42,376 bases of DNA from Pseudomonadota bacterium (GTDB taxonomy: Bacteria; Pseudomonadota; Gammaproteobacteria; Burkholderiales; Ferrovaceae). Made by a program: the position numbers and the translations under genes. Positions 25,363-34,141 of the stretch are shown here, piece after piece; within the stretch, counting starts at the first letter, position 1, and every line of letters begins with the position of its first letter. The notes beneath the pieces are model-generated. The model had not been told where the DNA came from, searched no databases, and saw nothing but the letters and a program-made list of their open reading frames with translations. Where the stretch lies: assembly GCA_021805725.1 (NCBI GenBank), contig JAJZEH010000060.1, forward strand, positions 1 to 42,376, given 5' to 3'.

Positions 25363-25808
25363 CCCCCCTGGACATCAAGCTTCTCGATCCCCGCCTGCGC
25401 GACAACCTTCCGGCCTACGGCACGGCAGGCGCGGCAGGCCTTGATTTGCGCGCCTGCATCGACGCCTCCCTGACGCTGCAACCGGGACAGACCGAACTGA
25501 TCCCCGCCGGCCTTGCCATCCATATCGGCGACCCGGGTTACGCCGCCATGATCCTGCCCCGTTCCGGCCTGGGGCATAAGCACGGCATCGTGCTGGGTAA
25601 TCTCGTGGGCTTGATCGATTCCGATTACCAGGGGCAGATCTTTGTGTCGCTGTGGAATAGGGGACAGACCTCATTTGAACTCAAGCCCATGGAGCGCATT
25701 GCGCAACTTGTGGTGGTGCCGGTGGTGCAGGTGGCGCTGCAGGTGGTGGATGACTTCGAGGCCAGCGCGCGCGGCGCTGGGGGCTTTGGCAGCACGGGCC
25801 GGCATTGA
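25359..25808 (+). CDS. dut: dUTP pyrophosphatase
   Basis: Hydrolyses dUTP to dUMP, keeping uracil out of DNA and feeding dTMP synthesis. The 149 residues have all five trimeric dUTPase motifs: AGLDLRA, PRSGLG (67-72), GLIDSDYQG with the catalytic Asp, [14 protein letters not shown], and the C-terminal [10 protein letters not shown] arm. The ATGA overlap with coaBC, with AAAAGGAA before it, matches the common dfp-dut arrangement. The RGQTSF segment is encoded by a copy of the GGGGACAGACCTCA repeat word at 25657-25673. Confidence 0.96.
   Translation: MTPLDIKLLDPRLRDNLPAYGTAGAAGLDLRACIDASLTLQPGQTELIPAGLAIHIGDPGYAAMILPRSGLGHKHGIVLGNLVGLIDSDYQGQIFVSLWNRGQTSFELKPMERIAQLVVVPVVQVALQVVDDFEASARGAGGFGSTGRH
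25657..25673 (+). repeat. 17-base copy of the palindrome arm inside dut
   Basis: ATAGGGGACAGACCTCA is identical to 24075/24076-24091 of the intergenic palindrome. It encodes the conserved NRGQTS region of dUTPase in frame. A ten-base partial match, GGGACAGACC, is also in dut at 25484-25493. Confidence 0.85.
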
Positions 25809-26191
25809 TGACAGCTCTCGCCGGCGGCGGCGCCATCATCCTGTTTGCCCATGGGGCGCGCGACCCGCAATGGGCCGAACCCTTTCAGCGCATCCGCGAA
25901 CGGGTGAGGGCGTTGCGTCCCGGCGTGCCGGTGGAACTGGCCTTCCTGGAACTGATGGAACCCGGCCTCACGGAATGCGTGGCAAGCCTCGCGGAGCAGG
26001 GTGCGCGCCACATGACCCTGGTGCCGCTGTTCATGGCGCAGGGCGGGCACCTCAAAAAGGACCTGCCCCGCCTCATCGAAGCGCTGCAAGCGGACCATCC
26101 GGGCGTATCCATTGCCGTGACGCCGGCCATTGGCGAATCGGCCATACTGCTTGACGCCATCTCTGCCTGGGTGGTGCAGCAGGCCCCTTAA
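25808..26191 (+). CDS. CbiX/SirB-type sirohydrochlorin chelatase
   Basis: 127 residues, the size of a single-domain class II chelatase. The metal-binding histidine is H15 in FAHGARDPQW, and the second conserved region is LVPLFMAQGGHLKKDLP. Such enzymes insert iron (siroheme, SirB) or cobalt (cobalamin, CbiX) into sirohydrochlorin. A siroheme role would serve CysI encoded at 15359, but the metal cannot be read from the sequence. ATG 25808 shares one base with the dut stop. The stop overlaps that of the opposite gene by 4 bp. Confidence 0.85.
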   Translation: MTALAGGGAIILFAHGARDPQWAEPFQRIRERVRALRPGVPVELAFLELMEPGLTECVASLAEQGARHMTLVPLFMAQGGHLKKDLPRLIEALQADHPGVSIAVTPAIGESAILLDAISAWVVQQAP

Positions 26192-27306
26192 GCCGGACCG
26201 TTGACTGCCCGCATCACGGGGATGCCCCACAGGCGCCCCCACCCCTCCAGCATGCGCTGCTGCACTCGGGGTTCCTCCATACCCCCGGTCCACCACAGGT
26301 TGGCCAGACTGACAATGCGCTGAGGCATGGGTCCTGCGGCCACGGAAGCCAGCATGGGCAAGGTCAGCAGATCCTCATAGCAAAACGAAAACAGCACCCG
26401 CGTGCCATGAATGTCGGTGATGCCGGTGTTGAACCCCGGCGCGTCGGCGATCCAGCCGGAGGGGGGCGTCTTCGCTTCCAGGGGATTCCATTCTGCGAGT
26501 GGAATGGGTTGGCGCGCCAGCTGCCAGCGCGCACCAGAGGGTGCGACGATCAGTGCGCCGTTGCGCAAACCCGTGGGGTCGGGTCGCTGGGCGCCCAGGA
26601 TGAGGGTTACGCCATGTGCGTGGGCCGCCTCAAAAGTCGGTTGCCACCACAGCGCTTCGGCCGCGGTCCAGGGTCCCGCGATTTCCTCGGGCAGAATCAG
26701 TACCGCTGGCGCAGCCGGGAGTTGCCGTTGCACAAGGGCCATGAGCGCGGCCTGCCGTTCCATGCGTTGAAGGGCACCGGCTTCAGCGCGCGGCAATTGC
26801 GTGTCGAGGGCCACCCAATCCGGCGGGTGGGGCAGGGGGCGATGGAGGGCATTGGCGATGAGGGCCGCGAGCGTCAGCGGCAGCACCCAGCCCCGGGCGC
26901 CCAACACCAGCGAGAGCAGTAACGCCGTGGTGGCCGCAAGGCCCGTCCAGCCCCAGGCGGGGTAGAGCCAGCCGCTCAGGGTAAGGGGATGCAGCCAACC
27001 CAAAAGTCCCCAGGGGGGCAGCAGACTCCACAGCAATGCGGCAAGAAAGGCCAGCGCGCATCGCACTGCGGGCCAGGATGCCGAGGGCCAGGTGACGAGC
27101 CAGGGCAGGGTGAGGAACGCGCCATGGGCCAGCCACAACGCCATGGCAACAAGCGGGGAACACTGCGGCAGCACGCGGACGATGGCGAGTGGCTGTTCCC
27201 GTGCAGCCACGAGATAGCACAGCCATACCACGCCCCCCGCCGTGATCCGGCGTGGCGCGCGCGCCCAGGCAAGCGGCAGAAAACAACAAAGCAGGAACTC
27301 GGGCAT
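26188..27306 (-). CDS. Lnt/TraB-like membrane protein with nitrilase-type domain
   Basis: 372 residues. The first about 155 are hydrophobic with four to six membrane helices. A carbon-nitrogen-hydrolase-like domain follows, with a Glu in LPEE (207/208) and a Cys in FCYED (C309), as in apolipoprotein N-acyltransferase (Lnt). At the position of the catalytic Lys of Lnt there is an Ala-Arg pair (264-265, in QLARQPIPLAEW), and the protein is over 100 residues shorter than Lnt. It may be nearer to the TraB conjugation-protein branch. It lies 69 bp downstream of mcl, possibly in the same transcript. Confidence 0.7.
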   Translation of the reverse strand: MPEFLLCCFLPLAWARAPRRITAGGVVWLCYLVAAREQPLAIVRVLPQCSPLVAMALWLAHGAFLTLPWLVTWPSASWPAVRCALAFLAALLWSLLPPWGLLGWLHPLTLSGWLYPAWGWTGLAATTALLLSLVLGARGWVLPLTLAALIANALHRPLPHPPDWVALDTQLPRAEAGALQRMERQAALMALVQRQLPAAPAVLILPEEIAGPWTAAEALWWQPTFEAAHAHGVTLILGAQRPDPTGLRNGALIVAPSGARWQLARQPIPLAEWNPLEAKTPPSGWIADAPGFNTGITDIHGTRVLFSFCYEDLLTLPMLASVAAGPMPQRIVSLANLWWTGGMEEPRVQQRMLEGWGRLWGIPVMRAVNGPA

Positions 27307-27375
27307 GGCCCGCCAGGGTAGCGCGCTGCGCCCCCCGCGGCCTTGCCAAACAGCCCTATGGCGTGATGCTGTTCG

Positions 27376-28353
27376 TCAGTCGGCCAGCCCCATGGCGCGC
27401 GCCTTGGCGAGCAGGCCCTCCGCCATGCGGATGCTGGCAATGTCGATCAGCCGTCCGTCCAGCGACACCGCGCCGCGACCTTCGCGCGCGGCCTGCGCCA
27501 TGGCTTCCATGATGCGCCGGGCCTTGGTGACTTCCTCGGCCGAGGGCGTGAACACCTGGTTGGACAGCGCGATCTGCGAGGGATGGATGGCCCACTTGCC
27601 CTCGTATCCCAGCACCGCCACGCGGTTGGCGGCGGCGACGAACCCCTCGGGGTCGTTGAAGTCGCCAAAGGGACCGTCGATGGGGCGCAGGCCGTAGGCA
27701 CGGCAGGCCACCAGCATGCGCGTCTGGGCCGCGTGCCAGGGGTCGGTCCAGTAATACTGGCGCCCGCCCGCTTCATCCTTGTCGGTGAGCACGCCGGAAT
27801 CCTTGTTGACGCCCCCGATCACCGTGGTGCGCGCGCGTGTGGAGGCCGCGTAATCGGCCACGCCAAAACTCATGGCCTCGAGGCGTCTGCTGGATTGCGC
27901 AATGGCCTCCACGTTGGCCATGCCCAGTGCCGTTTCGATCAGCACCTCAAAACCGATGCGCCGGGTCCTTCCCGTGGCGTTTTCGATTTGCGTCACCAGC
28001 ATGTCCAGCGCATACACATCCTGGGGCACGCCCACCTTGGGAATGAGGATCATGTCCAGCCGGGGACAGACCTCCACAATGTCCACCACGTCGCGGTACA
28101 TGTAATGGGTGTCAAGACCGTTGATGCGGATCATCATGGTCTTGCTGCCCCAATCCACATCGTTGAGCCCGGCGATGATGTTCTTGCGCGCCTGCGCCTT
28201 GTCGTCCGGGGCCACCGCATCTTCCAGATCCAGAAAGATGACGTCCGCGGCAGAGCCCGCCGCTTTTTCGAAAAGCCCCGGGTTGGAGCCCGGCACGGCG
28301 AGTTCCGAGCGGTGCAACCGCGGGGTGGCCTGGGGGATGAGGGTAAAGCTCAT
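27376..28353 (-). CDS. mcl: Malyl-CoA lyase
   Basis: Cleaves L-malyl-CoA into glyoxylate and acetyl-CoA, the last step of the serine cycle. The 325 residues follow the Mcl1/CitE-type TIM-barrel pattern: RSELAVPGSNPGLFEKA, ADVIFLDLEDAVAPDDK, the metal-site ETALGMANVE and SFGVADYAAS. C-terminal features GPFGDFND and KWAIHPSQI are typical of malyl-CoA/beta-methylmalyl-CoA lyases. ATG 28353 has GGAT eight bases upstream, 12 bp after mtkB. EVCP at residues about 93-96 is encoded by a repeat-word copy at 28062-28075. No ppc gene separates it from mtkB. Confidence 0.93.
   Translation of the reverse strand: MSFTLIPQATPRLHRSELAVPGSNPGLFEKAAGSAADVIFLDLEDAVAPDDKAQARKNIIAGLNDVDWGSKTMMIRINGLDTHYMYRDVVDIVEVCPRLDMILIPKVGVPQDVYALDMLVTQIENATGRTRRIGFEVLIETALGMANVEAIAQSSRRLEAMSFGVADYAASTRARTTVIGGVNKDSGVLTDKDEAGGRQYYWTDPWHAAQTRMLVACRAYGLRPIDGPFGDFNDPEGFVAAANRVAVLGYEGKWAIHPSQIALSNQVFTPSAEEVTKARRIMEAMAQAAREGRGAVSLDGRLIDIASIRMAEGLLAKARAMGLAD
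28062..28075 (+). repeat. GGGGACAGACCTCC word inside mcl
   Basis: An exact copy of the arm core of the cysN-side palindrome, lying on the strand opposite to the mcl coding sense. mcl stays in frame without a gap. Confidence 0.8.
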
Positions 28354-28365
28354 GGGCGGATATCC

Positions 28366-29253
28366 TTACAGGGTGGCAAGCGCACGGGCCACGGTGCTGC
28401 CCAGTTCGGCGGCACTGGGCGCGACGTGGAGGCCATAGGACTGCATGATCTCGGCCTTCTCCGCTGCGGTGTCGCCTTCGGCGGAAATGATGGCGCCGGC
28501 ATGCCCCATGCGGCGGCCCTTGGGGGCGGTCAATCCGGCCACGTAGCCGATCACCGGTTTCGTCATGTGCTCCTTGATCCACTGCGAGGCCTCGGCCTCC
28601 TGCGAGCCGCCGATTTCGCCGATCATCACCACGGCCCGGGTTTCAGGGTCTTCCTCGAAAAGAGCCATGTGGTCCAGAAAGGAGCTGCCGTTGATGGGGT
28701 CGCCGCCAATGCCCACGCTGGTGGACACGCCGATGCCCAGCGCCGTCATCTGGGCGGCCGCCTCGTAGCCCAGTGTGCCTGAGCGCGAGACGATGCCCAC
28801 GTTGCCGCGCTTGTAGATGTGTCCGGGCATGATGCCCAGCATGGCCTTGCCGGCACTGATGATGCCGGCACAGTTGGGGCCCACCACCATGGTGCGTTTG
28901 TCCCTGGGGTAGCGCATGAGGTAGCGCTTCACCCGCATCATGTCCTGGGCCGGAATGCCGTCGGTGATGATGCACACCAGACGCAGCCCCGCGTCCGCCG
29001 CCTCCATCAGGGCATCGGCGGCGTAGGCCGGCGGCACGAAGGCGAGACTTGCTTCGGCACCGGTGGCGGCCACCGCATCCTTGACGGTATCAAAGACGGG
29101 CCGCTCCAGGTGCTTTTGCTGGCCCTTGCCCGGCGTCACACCCCCCACCACGTTGGTGCCGTAGTGGATCATTTCCCTGGCGTGAAAGGTGGCCTTGTCG
29201 CCGGTAAAACCCTGCACGATCACGCGCGTGCGTTCATTGATGAGAATGCTCAT
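28366..29253 (-). CDS. mtkB: Malate–CoA ligase alpha subunit (malate thiokinase)
   Basis: With MtkA it makes malyl-CoA from malate, CoA and ATP. The 295 residues have the SucD-type CoA-binding [11 protein letters not shown] and [29 protein letters not shown] and the phosphorylated histidine H251 in MGHAGAI. The sequence alone cannot strictly exclude succinyl-CoA synthetase, but the position directly before mcl and after hprA/sgaA makes malate thiokinase the best call. It overlaps mtkA by 4 bp (ATGA). Confidence 0.9.
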   Translation of the reverse strand: MSILINERTRVIVQGFTGDKATFHAREMIHYGTNVVGGVTPGKGQQKHLERPVFDTVKDAVAATGAEASLAFVPPAYAADALMEAADAGLRLVCIITDGIPAQDMMRVKRYLMRYPRDKRTMVVGPNCAGIISAGKAMLGIMPGHIYKRGNVGIVSRSGTLGYEAAAQMTALGIGVSTSVGIGGDPINGSSFLDHMALFEEDPETRAVVMIGEIGGSQEAEASQWIKEHMTKPVIGYVAGLTAPKGRRMGHAGAIISAEGDTAAEKAEIMQSYGLHVAPSAAELGSTVARALATL

Positions 29254-30419
29254 GAATCCAGACCTCCTCGGGCGGCAGCAACGGCTTTTTCTGCGGCTTC
29301 TGCCAGCGTGTTGGCGCTGATGATGGGCAGGCCGCTCTCTTTGATGATTTTCTGGCCGGCTTCCACGTTGGTGCCGGCAAGGCGCACGATGAGCGGCACC
29401 TTGAGGTCGCGCGCGGCTTGCACCACGCCCTCGGCCACCCAGTCGCAGCGGTTGATGCCGGCAAAGATGTTGACCAGGATGGCCTTCACGTTTCTGTCCG
29501 AGAGCACCAGGCGAAAGGCTTCGGCCACCCGCTCGGGCGAGGCGCCGCCGCCCACGTCCAGGAAGTTGGCGGGTTCGCCCCCGGCGTACTTGATCATGTC
29601 CATGGTGGCCATGGCGAGTCCGGCACCATTGATGATGCAGCCGATGTCGCCCGAGAGGCCCACGTAGTTCAGGCCATGCTGGTTGGCCTGGGCTTCGCGC
29701 GGATCCTCCTGGGAGGGGTCGCGCATTTCGGTGATCCTGGGGCGGCGGAACAGGGCGTTGTCGTCGAAGGACATCTTGGCGTCGAGCGCCAGCACACGGT
29801 TGTCCTTGGTGACGACGAGCGGATTGATTTCCACCATGGTGGCGTCAAGATCGCGAAAGGCGCGATAGCAGCCCATGATGGCAGTGACGGCACGGCTGAC
29901 CTGCTTGATGTTAAGGCCCAGGCCAAAGGCCAGTTCGCGTGCCTGAAAGGGCTGCAGGCCTACGGCAGGCTCCACCTGCACCTGGCGCAGCGAGTCGGGG
30001 TTGGATTTGGCGATCTCCTCGATTTCCATGCCGCCCTGGGCCGAGGCCACCACGCGGATGCGCTGGGCGCGCCGGTCCAGCACGAAGCCCAGGTAGATTT
30101 CACGCTCGAAGGGTTCGGCCACTTCGATGTAGAGGCGTTGCACGGCCTTGCCCTCGGGGCCGGTTTGCTCGGTGACGAGCGCCTTGCCCAGCAGTTCCTT
30201 GGCGGCCTGCGCCACTTCGCCGTAGGTGCGGCACAGCTTGATGCCTCCGGCCTTGCCGCGACCGCCGGCATGGATCTGGGCCTTGACGGCCCAATGCCAG
30301 CCGCCCAGTTCGGTGGCCACGTAAACGGCCTGGTCGGGACTGTAGGCCACACTGCCACGGGGCACGGGAACCCCAAAGCCGGCCAGCAACTCCTTGGCCT
30401 GATACTCGTGAATGTCCAT
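29250..30419 (-). CDS. mtkA: Malate–CoA ligase beta subunit (malate thiokinase)
   Basis: The ATP-grasp subunit of malate thiokinase. The 389 residues start [20 protein letters not shown] and include [52 protein letters not shown] and NFLDVGGGA, all of the SucC fold. Serine-cycle context distinguishes it from SucC. The start ATG 30417-30419 has AGGAGG upstream, but that site lies in the 3' arm of a 14-bp hairpin followed by TTTTT. Expression is therefore likely controlled at this point. Confidence 0.9.
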   Translation of the reverse strand: MDIHEYQAKELLAGFGVPVPRGSVAYSPDQAVYVATELGGWHWAVKAQIHAGGRGKAGGIKLCRTYGEVAQAAKELLGKALVTEQTGPEGKAVQRLYIEVAEPFEREIYLGFVLDRRAQRIRVVASAQGGMEIEEIAKSNPDSLRQVQVEPAVGLQPFQARELAFGLGLNIKQVSRAVTAIMGCYRAFRDLDATMVEINPLVVTKDNRVLALDAKMSFDDNALFRRPRITEMRDPSQEDPREAQANQHGLNYVGLSGDIGCIINGAGLAMATMDMIKYAGGEPANFLDVGGGASPERVAEAFRLVLSDRNVKAILVNIFAGINRCDWVAEGVVQAARDLKVPLIVRLAGTNVEAGQKIIKESGLPIISANTLAEAAEKAVAAARGGLDS

Positions 30420-30425
30420 GAAAAA

Positions 30426-30464
30426 CGCCTCCTGTTATCGTTGCGTCAATGATAGCAGGAGGCG
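30426..30464 (-). terminator. Terminator-like hairpin overlapping the mtkA ribosome binding site
   Basis: Arms 30451-30464 and 30426-30439 pair at 13 of 14 positions around an 11-base loop. On the minus strand the 3' arm holds AGGAGG and is followed by TTTTT, then C and the mtkA ATG. It can act as an intrinsic terminator after hprA and as a lid on the ribosome binding site. Confidence 0.7.
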
Positions 30465-30495
30465 TGGTGGGAAAACCGCTCGTTCCGGTGATGAA

Positions 30496-31449
30496 TCAGG
30501 TCACGAGATGCTGCGGCGTCCCTTTTTGCCATGCTTCGATGTTGTCGATGAGCTGATCGGCCAGAAACTGCATGGCGCCATCGGAAGCCCAGGCCACGTG
30601 CGGGGTGAGGATGAAGTTTGAGCGCCGGATGTCCAGGAAGGGATGTCCGTTCTTGGGCGGTTCGCTGGTGATGACGTCAAAGCCGGCGCCTGCAATCAGG
30701 CCTTCATCCAGCGCCTGGATGAGCGCCTGTTCATCCACCAGACCGCCACGCGAGGTGTTGATCACGATGGCGGTGCGCTTCATCTTGCGGAATTCGTTGA
30801 TGCCGATGATGTTCTTCGTATCGGGGGTCAACGGGCAATGCAGCGAGATGACGTCGGATTCGGCCAGCACCTGGTCCATCGGGGTGAAGGTCACGCCTTC
30901 CATCTTGGGCGGTGCGTGATCGGCATACAGCACGCGCATGCCAAAACCCTTTTCGGCGATGTGGGCCGTGGCCCGGCCCAGCACGCCTTCACCGATGATG
31001 CCAAGGGTTGCGCCATGGAGGTCGCCGATGGTATGGGTGAAGAAACAGAACTGGTCGGACTGCTGCCAGACGCCCGCTTCCACGTCCTGGCGGTAGGCCA
31101 GGATATTGCGACGCAGGGCCAGGATCAGCGCAAAGGCGTGTTCCGGCACGGTATGCGTGGCGTAGTTGCGGATGTTGGCCACGGCGATGCCATGGGATTT
31201 GCAGTAGGGGACGTCAATGACGTCGTACCCCGTGGCAGCCACGGCAATCATCTTCAGGCGCGGCAACTGCTTGAGGGTTTCCTCGCGCAGTGGCACCTTG
31301 TTGGTGATGGCCACCGTGGCGCCCTGCAGGCGCTCCACGATTTGCTGGGGGGAGGTTTTCTCGAACTCCAGGTACTCGTCCGCAAAGGCCGGCTTGCGCA
31401 CTTGCGCCTTCAACGAGGCGCGATCGAGAAAGACGACTTTACCGGTCAT
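30496..31449 (-). CDS. hprA: Hydroxypyruvate reductase / glycerate dehydrogenase
   Basis: Reduces hydroxypyruvate to glycerate with NAD(P)H in the serine cycle. The 317 residues follow the D-2-hydroxyacid dehydrogenase pattern: NAD loop GIIGEGVLGRA, then HCPLTPDT, catalytic Arg in NTSRGGLVDE, Glu in FDVITSEPP and His in TPHVAW. It overlaps sgaA by 4 bp (ATGA), coupling the aminotransferase that makes hydroxypyruvate with the enzyme that removes it. A terminator-like hairpin follows before mtkA. Confidence 0.92.
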   Translation of the reverse strand: MTGKVVFLDRASLKAQVRKPAFADEYLEFEKTSPQQIVERLQGATVAITNKVPLREETLKQLPRLKMIAVAATGYDVIDVPYCKSHGIAVANIRNYATHTVPEHAFALILALRRNILAYRQDVEAGVWQQSDQFCFFTHTIGDLHGATLGIIGEGVLGRATAHIAEKGFGMRVLYADHAPPKMEGVTFTPMDQVLAESDVISLHCPLTPDTKNIIGINEFRKMKRTAIVINTSRGGLVDEQALIQALDEGLIAGAGFDVITSEPPKNGHPFLDIRRSNFILTPHVAWASDGAMQFLADQLIDNIEAWQKGTPQHLVT

Positions 31450-32636
31450 GCTGCCGCCCGTGCCTGGTCCTGGTTCTTGCGCCAGTAGGCCGAAGCTGCG
31501 GCAACGCCGCTGCCAGCCTTGACGGGAATGCCGACGTCCATCATGGCCATTTCGGCACCCGCGATGGCACCCATCAACATCAGTTCGTTGAGGTCACCCA
31601 GGTGGCCGATGCGGAAGACCTTGCCCGCGACCTTGGAGAGGCCCGCACCCAGCGACAGGTTGTAGCGCGCGTAAGCGCGTGCGATCACCTTGGCGGCATC
31701 GAAGCCTTCGGGGACCAGAATGGCCGAGACGGTGTCCGAGTACCACTTGGGTTCCTTGGCGCACAGCTTCAATCCCCAGCCTTCCGTCACCGCGGCGCGT
31801 ACGCCGCCGGCGAGGTAGGCGTGGCGGGCCAGGATGTTTTCCAGGCCTTCTTCCTCGATGGTCTTCAACGCTTCCTTCATGCCGTAGAGCATGGGGATGG
31901 AAGGCGTGTAGGGAAAGTAGCCGGCGGCGTTGTTCTTGACCATGTCCAGGTAGTCAAAGTAGCAGCGCGGGTGGGTGGCGGTCTGGCGGGCGGCCAGGGC
32001 CTTTTCGCTGACGCAGGTCACGCCCATGCCGGCGGGCAACATCAGGCCCTTTTGCGAACCCGAAACGCACACGTCCACCTTCCATTCGTCCATGCGGAAA
32101 TCGATGCTGCCCAGGGCGCTTACCGAGTCCACGAACAACAGGGCGGGGTGCCCGGCGGTGTCCATGGCCTTGCGGATGGCGGGCACGTCGCTGGTGACGC
32201 CGGTGGCGGTTTCGTTCTGGCACACCAGTACGGCCTTGATCTTATGGCCCTTGTCGGCTTGCAGGGCAGCGAGGTAACGATCGGGTGGTGCGCCTTCGCC
32301 CCACTCCACGTCGATCAACTCCACTTCAAAGCCCAGGCGCTGGCACATGTCGATCCACAGGTGGCTGAACTGGCCAAAGCGCGAAGCCAGAACCTTGTCG
32401 CCCACGTTGAGGCAGTTGGTGAGGGCCGCTTCCCAGCAACCGGTGCCGGAGGAGGGGAACACGATCGGCGTGCCCTTTTCGGTTTTGAACACCTTCTTCA
32501 GCCCCTGAATCACTTCCAGGGCCAGTTCGGGGAATTTGGGTGAGCGATGGTCTTCCATCGGCACCATCATGGCCCGTTGAATGCGGGCCGGTACGTTGGT
32601 GGGTCCGGGTACAAACAGAAAATTCTGTCCAGCCAT
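31446..32636 (-). CDS. sgaA: Serine–glyoxylate aminotransferase
   Basis: Transfers the amino group of serine to glyoxylate, giving hydroxypyruvate and glycine. The 396 residues have the class V start FVPGPTNVP, PSSGTGCWEA, the PLP lysine K196 in SGSQKGLMLPAG and the C-terminal RIGHLGDLNE. ATG 32636 has AGGAG upstream. The 60-bp gap to glyA contains a TATATA (32658-32663) that could be an internal -10, but no good -35 was seen. Confidence 0.94.
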   Translation of the reverse strand: MAGQNFLFVPGPTNVPARIQRAMMVPMEDHRSPKFPELALEVIQGLKKVFKTEKGTPIVFPSSGTGCWEAALTNCLNVGDKVLASRFGQFSHLWIDMCQRLGFEVELIDVEWGEGAPPDRYLAALQADKGHKIKAVLVCQNETATGVTSDVPAIRKAMDTAGHPALLFVDSVSALGSIDFRMDEWKVDVCVSGSQKGLMLPAGMGVTCVSEKALAARQTATHPRCYFDYLDMVKNNAAGYFPYTPSIPMLYGMKEALKTIEEEGLENILARHAYLAGGVRAAVTEGWGLKLCAKEPKWYSDTVSAILVPEGFDAAKVIARAYARYNLSLGAGLSKVAGKVFRIGHLGDLNELMLMGAIAGAEMAMMDVGIPVKAGSGVAAASAYWRKNQDQARAAA

Positions 32637-32696
32637 GATCTAAATCTCCTCAAGCTCTATATAGGTTCAATCTGTAGGGTGTATAAGGCGCGTTGC

Positions 32697-33944
32697 TTAG
32701 CCGTACACTGGAAACTTGCTGCACAGGGCGCTGACTTCGCCAATCACGCGCTGCGTGGTGGCGTCGTCGCCGGGCGCGTCCAGCACATCGGAAATCAGGT
32801 GGGCCACCTTTTGGGCTTCGGCAACACCAAATCCCCGGGTGGTCATGGCGGGTGTGCCAATCCGGATGCCCGAGGTGACGAATGGCTTTTCCGGATCATT
32901 CGGAATGGCATTCTTGTTAACGGTAATGTGGGCACGACCCAATGCAGCTTCGGTGTCCTTGCCCGTGATCTTTTTGGCGCGCAGGTCCATCAGGAACAGG
33001 TGGCTTTCAGTGCCGCCCGAAACGATGCGCAGGCCACGCTCGATGAAGGTGCCGGCCATGGCCTTGGCGTTGGCCTTGACCTTTTGCTGGTAGTCCTTGA
33101 ATTCAGGCTTCAGGGCTTCGTTGAAAGCCGTGGCCTTGGCTGCGATGACGTGCATCAGCGGGCCGCCCTGGATGCCAGGGAAAATCATGGAGTTGAGCGG
33201 CTTTTCGAATTCCGCAGAAGACAGGATGACGCCGCCTCGCGGACCGCGCAGGGTCTTGTGGGTGGTGGAGGTGACGAAATGGGCGATGCCGATGGGGCTG
33301 GGGTATTCGCCCACGGCGATGAGGCCCGCATAGTGGGCCATGTCCACCATCAGGTAGGCGCCCACGCTGTCGGCGATTTCGCGAAAGCGCTTCCAGTCAA
33401 TGACCATGGAGTAGGCAGAGGCACCGGCCACGATCATCTTGGGCTTATGCTCCTCGGCCAGGCGCTGCACCTCGTCGTAATCGATCTGTTCGGTGTCGGG
33501 GTTGAGGCCATAGGCCACGGACTTGTAGAGCTTGCCGCTGAAGTTGACGGAAGCGCCGTGGGTGAGGTGGCCGCCATGGGCCAGCGACATGCCCAGCACC
33601 GTGTCGCCGGGTTGCAGCATGGACATGTACACGGCCGCATTGGCCTGCGATCCCGAATGGGGCTGGACGTTGGCGTATTCGGCACCGAAGAGCTTCTTGA
33701 CGCGGTCAATGGCCAGCTGCTCGGCGATGTCCACGAATTCGCAGCCGCCGTAGTAGCGCTTGCCGGGGTAGCCTTCGGCATATTTATTGGTCAACACCGA
33801 ACCTTGTGCCTGAAGCACGGAAGGGCTGGTATAGTTCTCAGAGGCGATCAGCTCGATATGGTCTTCCTGGCGGCGATATTCCTTTTGAATGGCGCTCCAT
33901 AATTCGGGATCAGTATCGGCGATGAGCTTTCTGGAATCAAACAC
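32697..33944 (-). CDS. glyA: Serine hydroxymethyltransferase
   Basis: Joins glycine and methylene-THF to form serine, the entry of C1 units into the serine cycle. The 415 residues contain [40 protein letters not shown] and the PLP lysine in [14 protein letters not shown]. The start is GTG 33944, with AGGAGGT upstream at good spacing. The frame is open 24 codons further, but that part has no family similarity. It is first in the minus-strand serine-cycle operon, with a 197-bp divergent control region shared with gckA. Confidence 0.95.
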   Translation of the reverse strand: MFDSRKLIADTDPELWSAIQKEYRRQEDHIELIASENYTSPSVLQAQGSVLTNKYAEGYPGKRYYGGCEFVDIAEQLAIDRVKKLFGAEYANVQPHSGSQANAAVYMSMLQPGDTVLGMSLAHGGHLTHGASVNFSGKLYKSVAYGLNPDTEQIDYDEVQRLAEEHKPKMIVAGASAYSMVIDWKRFREIADSVGAYLMVDMAHYAGLIAVGEYPSPIGIAHFVTSTTHKTLRGPRGGVILSSAEFEKPLNSMIFPGIQGGPLMHVIAAKATAFNEALKPEFKDYQQKVKANAKAMAGTFIERGLRIVSGGTESHLFLMDLRAKKITGKDTEAALGRAHITVNKNAIPNDPEKPFVTSGIRIGTPAMTTRGFGVAEAQKVAHLISDVLDAPGDDATTQRVIGEVSALCSKFPVYG

Positions 33945-34034
33945 GGTCAAACCTCCTGGATGTTGCGCCGCAGCGCAGTCTTTGGACATGTCCTGATGGC
34001 TCAGGGTAATCCGCAATTAAGCCACAAACTGGAC

Positions 34035-34046
34035 AATTTTAAAATT
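34035..34046. promoter_or_regulatory. 12-bp palindrome in the glyA–gckA divergent region
   Basis: AATTTTAAAATT is a perfect palindrome about 90 bp from both start codons in an AT-rich 197-bp gap. A TACAAT at 34104-34109 could be the gckA -10. No full promoter is convincing. Serine-cycle genes elsewhere are controlled by LysR-type regulators such as QscR, whose site I cannot identify here. Confidence 0.35.
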
Positions 34047-34141
34047 AGTAAAGTCTTTTCATATCTATAAGTGATACTGTTCCCAATCTGCCGCGGGTAT
34101 AACTACAATTCGACTTTCGATTATCTCACAGACCCTTGATC

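Noticed and set aside
28366..30419. mtkA-mtkB as succinyl-CoA synthetase sucC-sucD
   Set aside because: The fold is the same, but placement between hprA and mcl favours malate thiokinase; TCA-cycle neighbours are absent.
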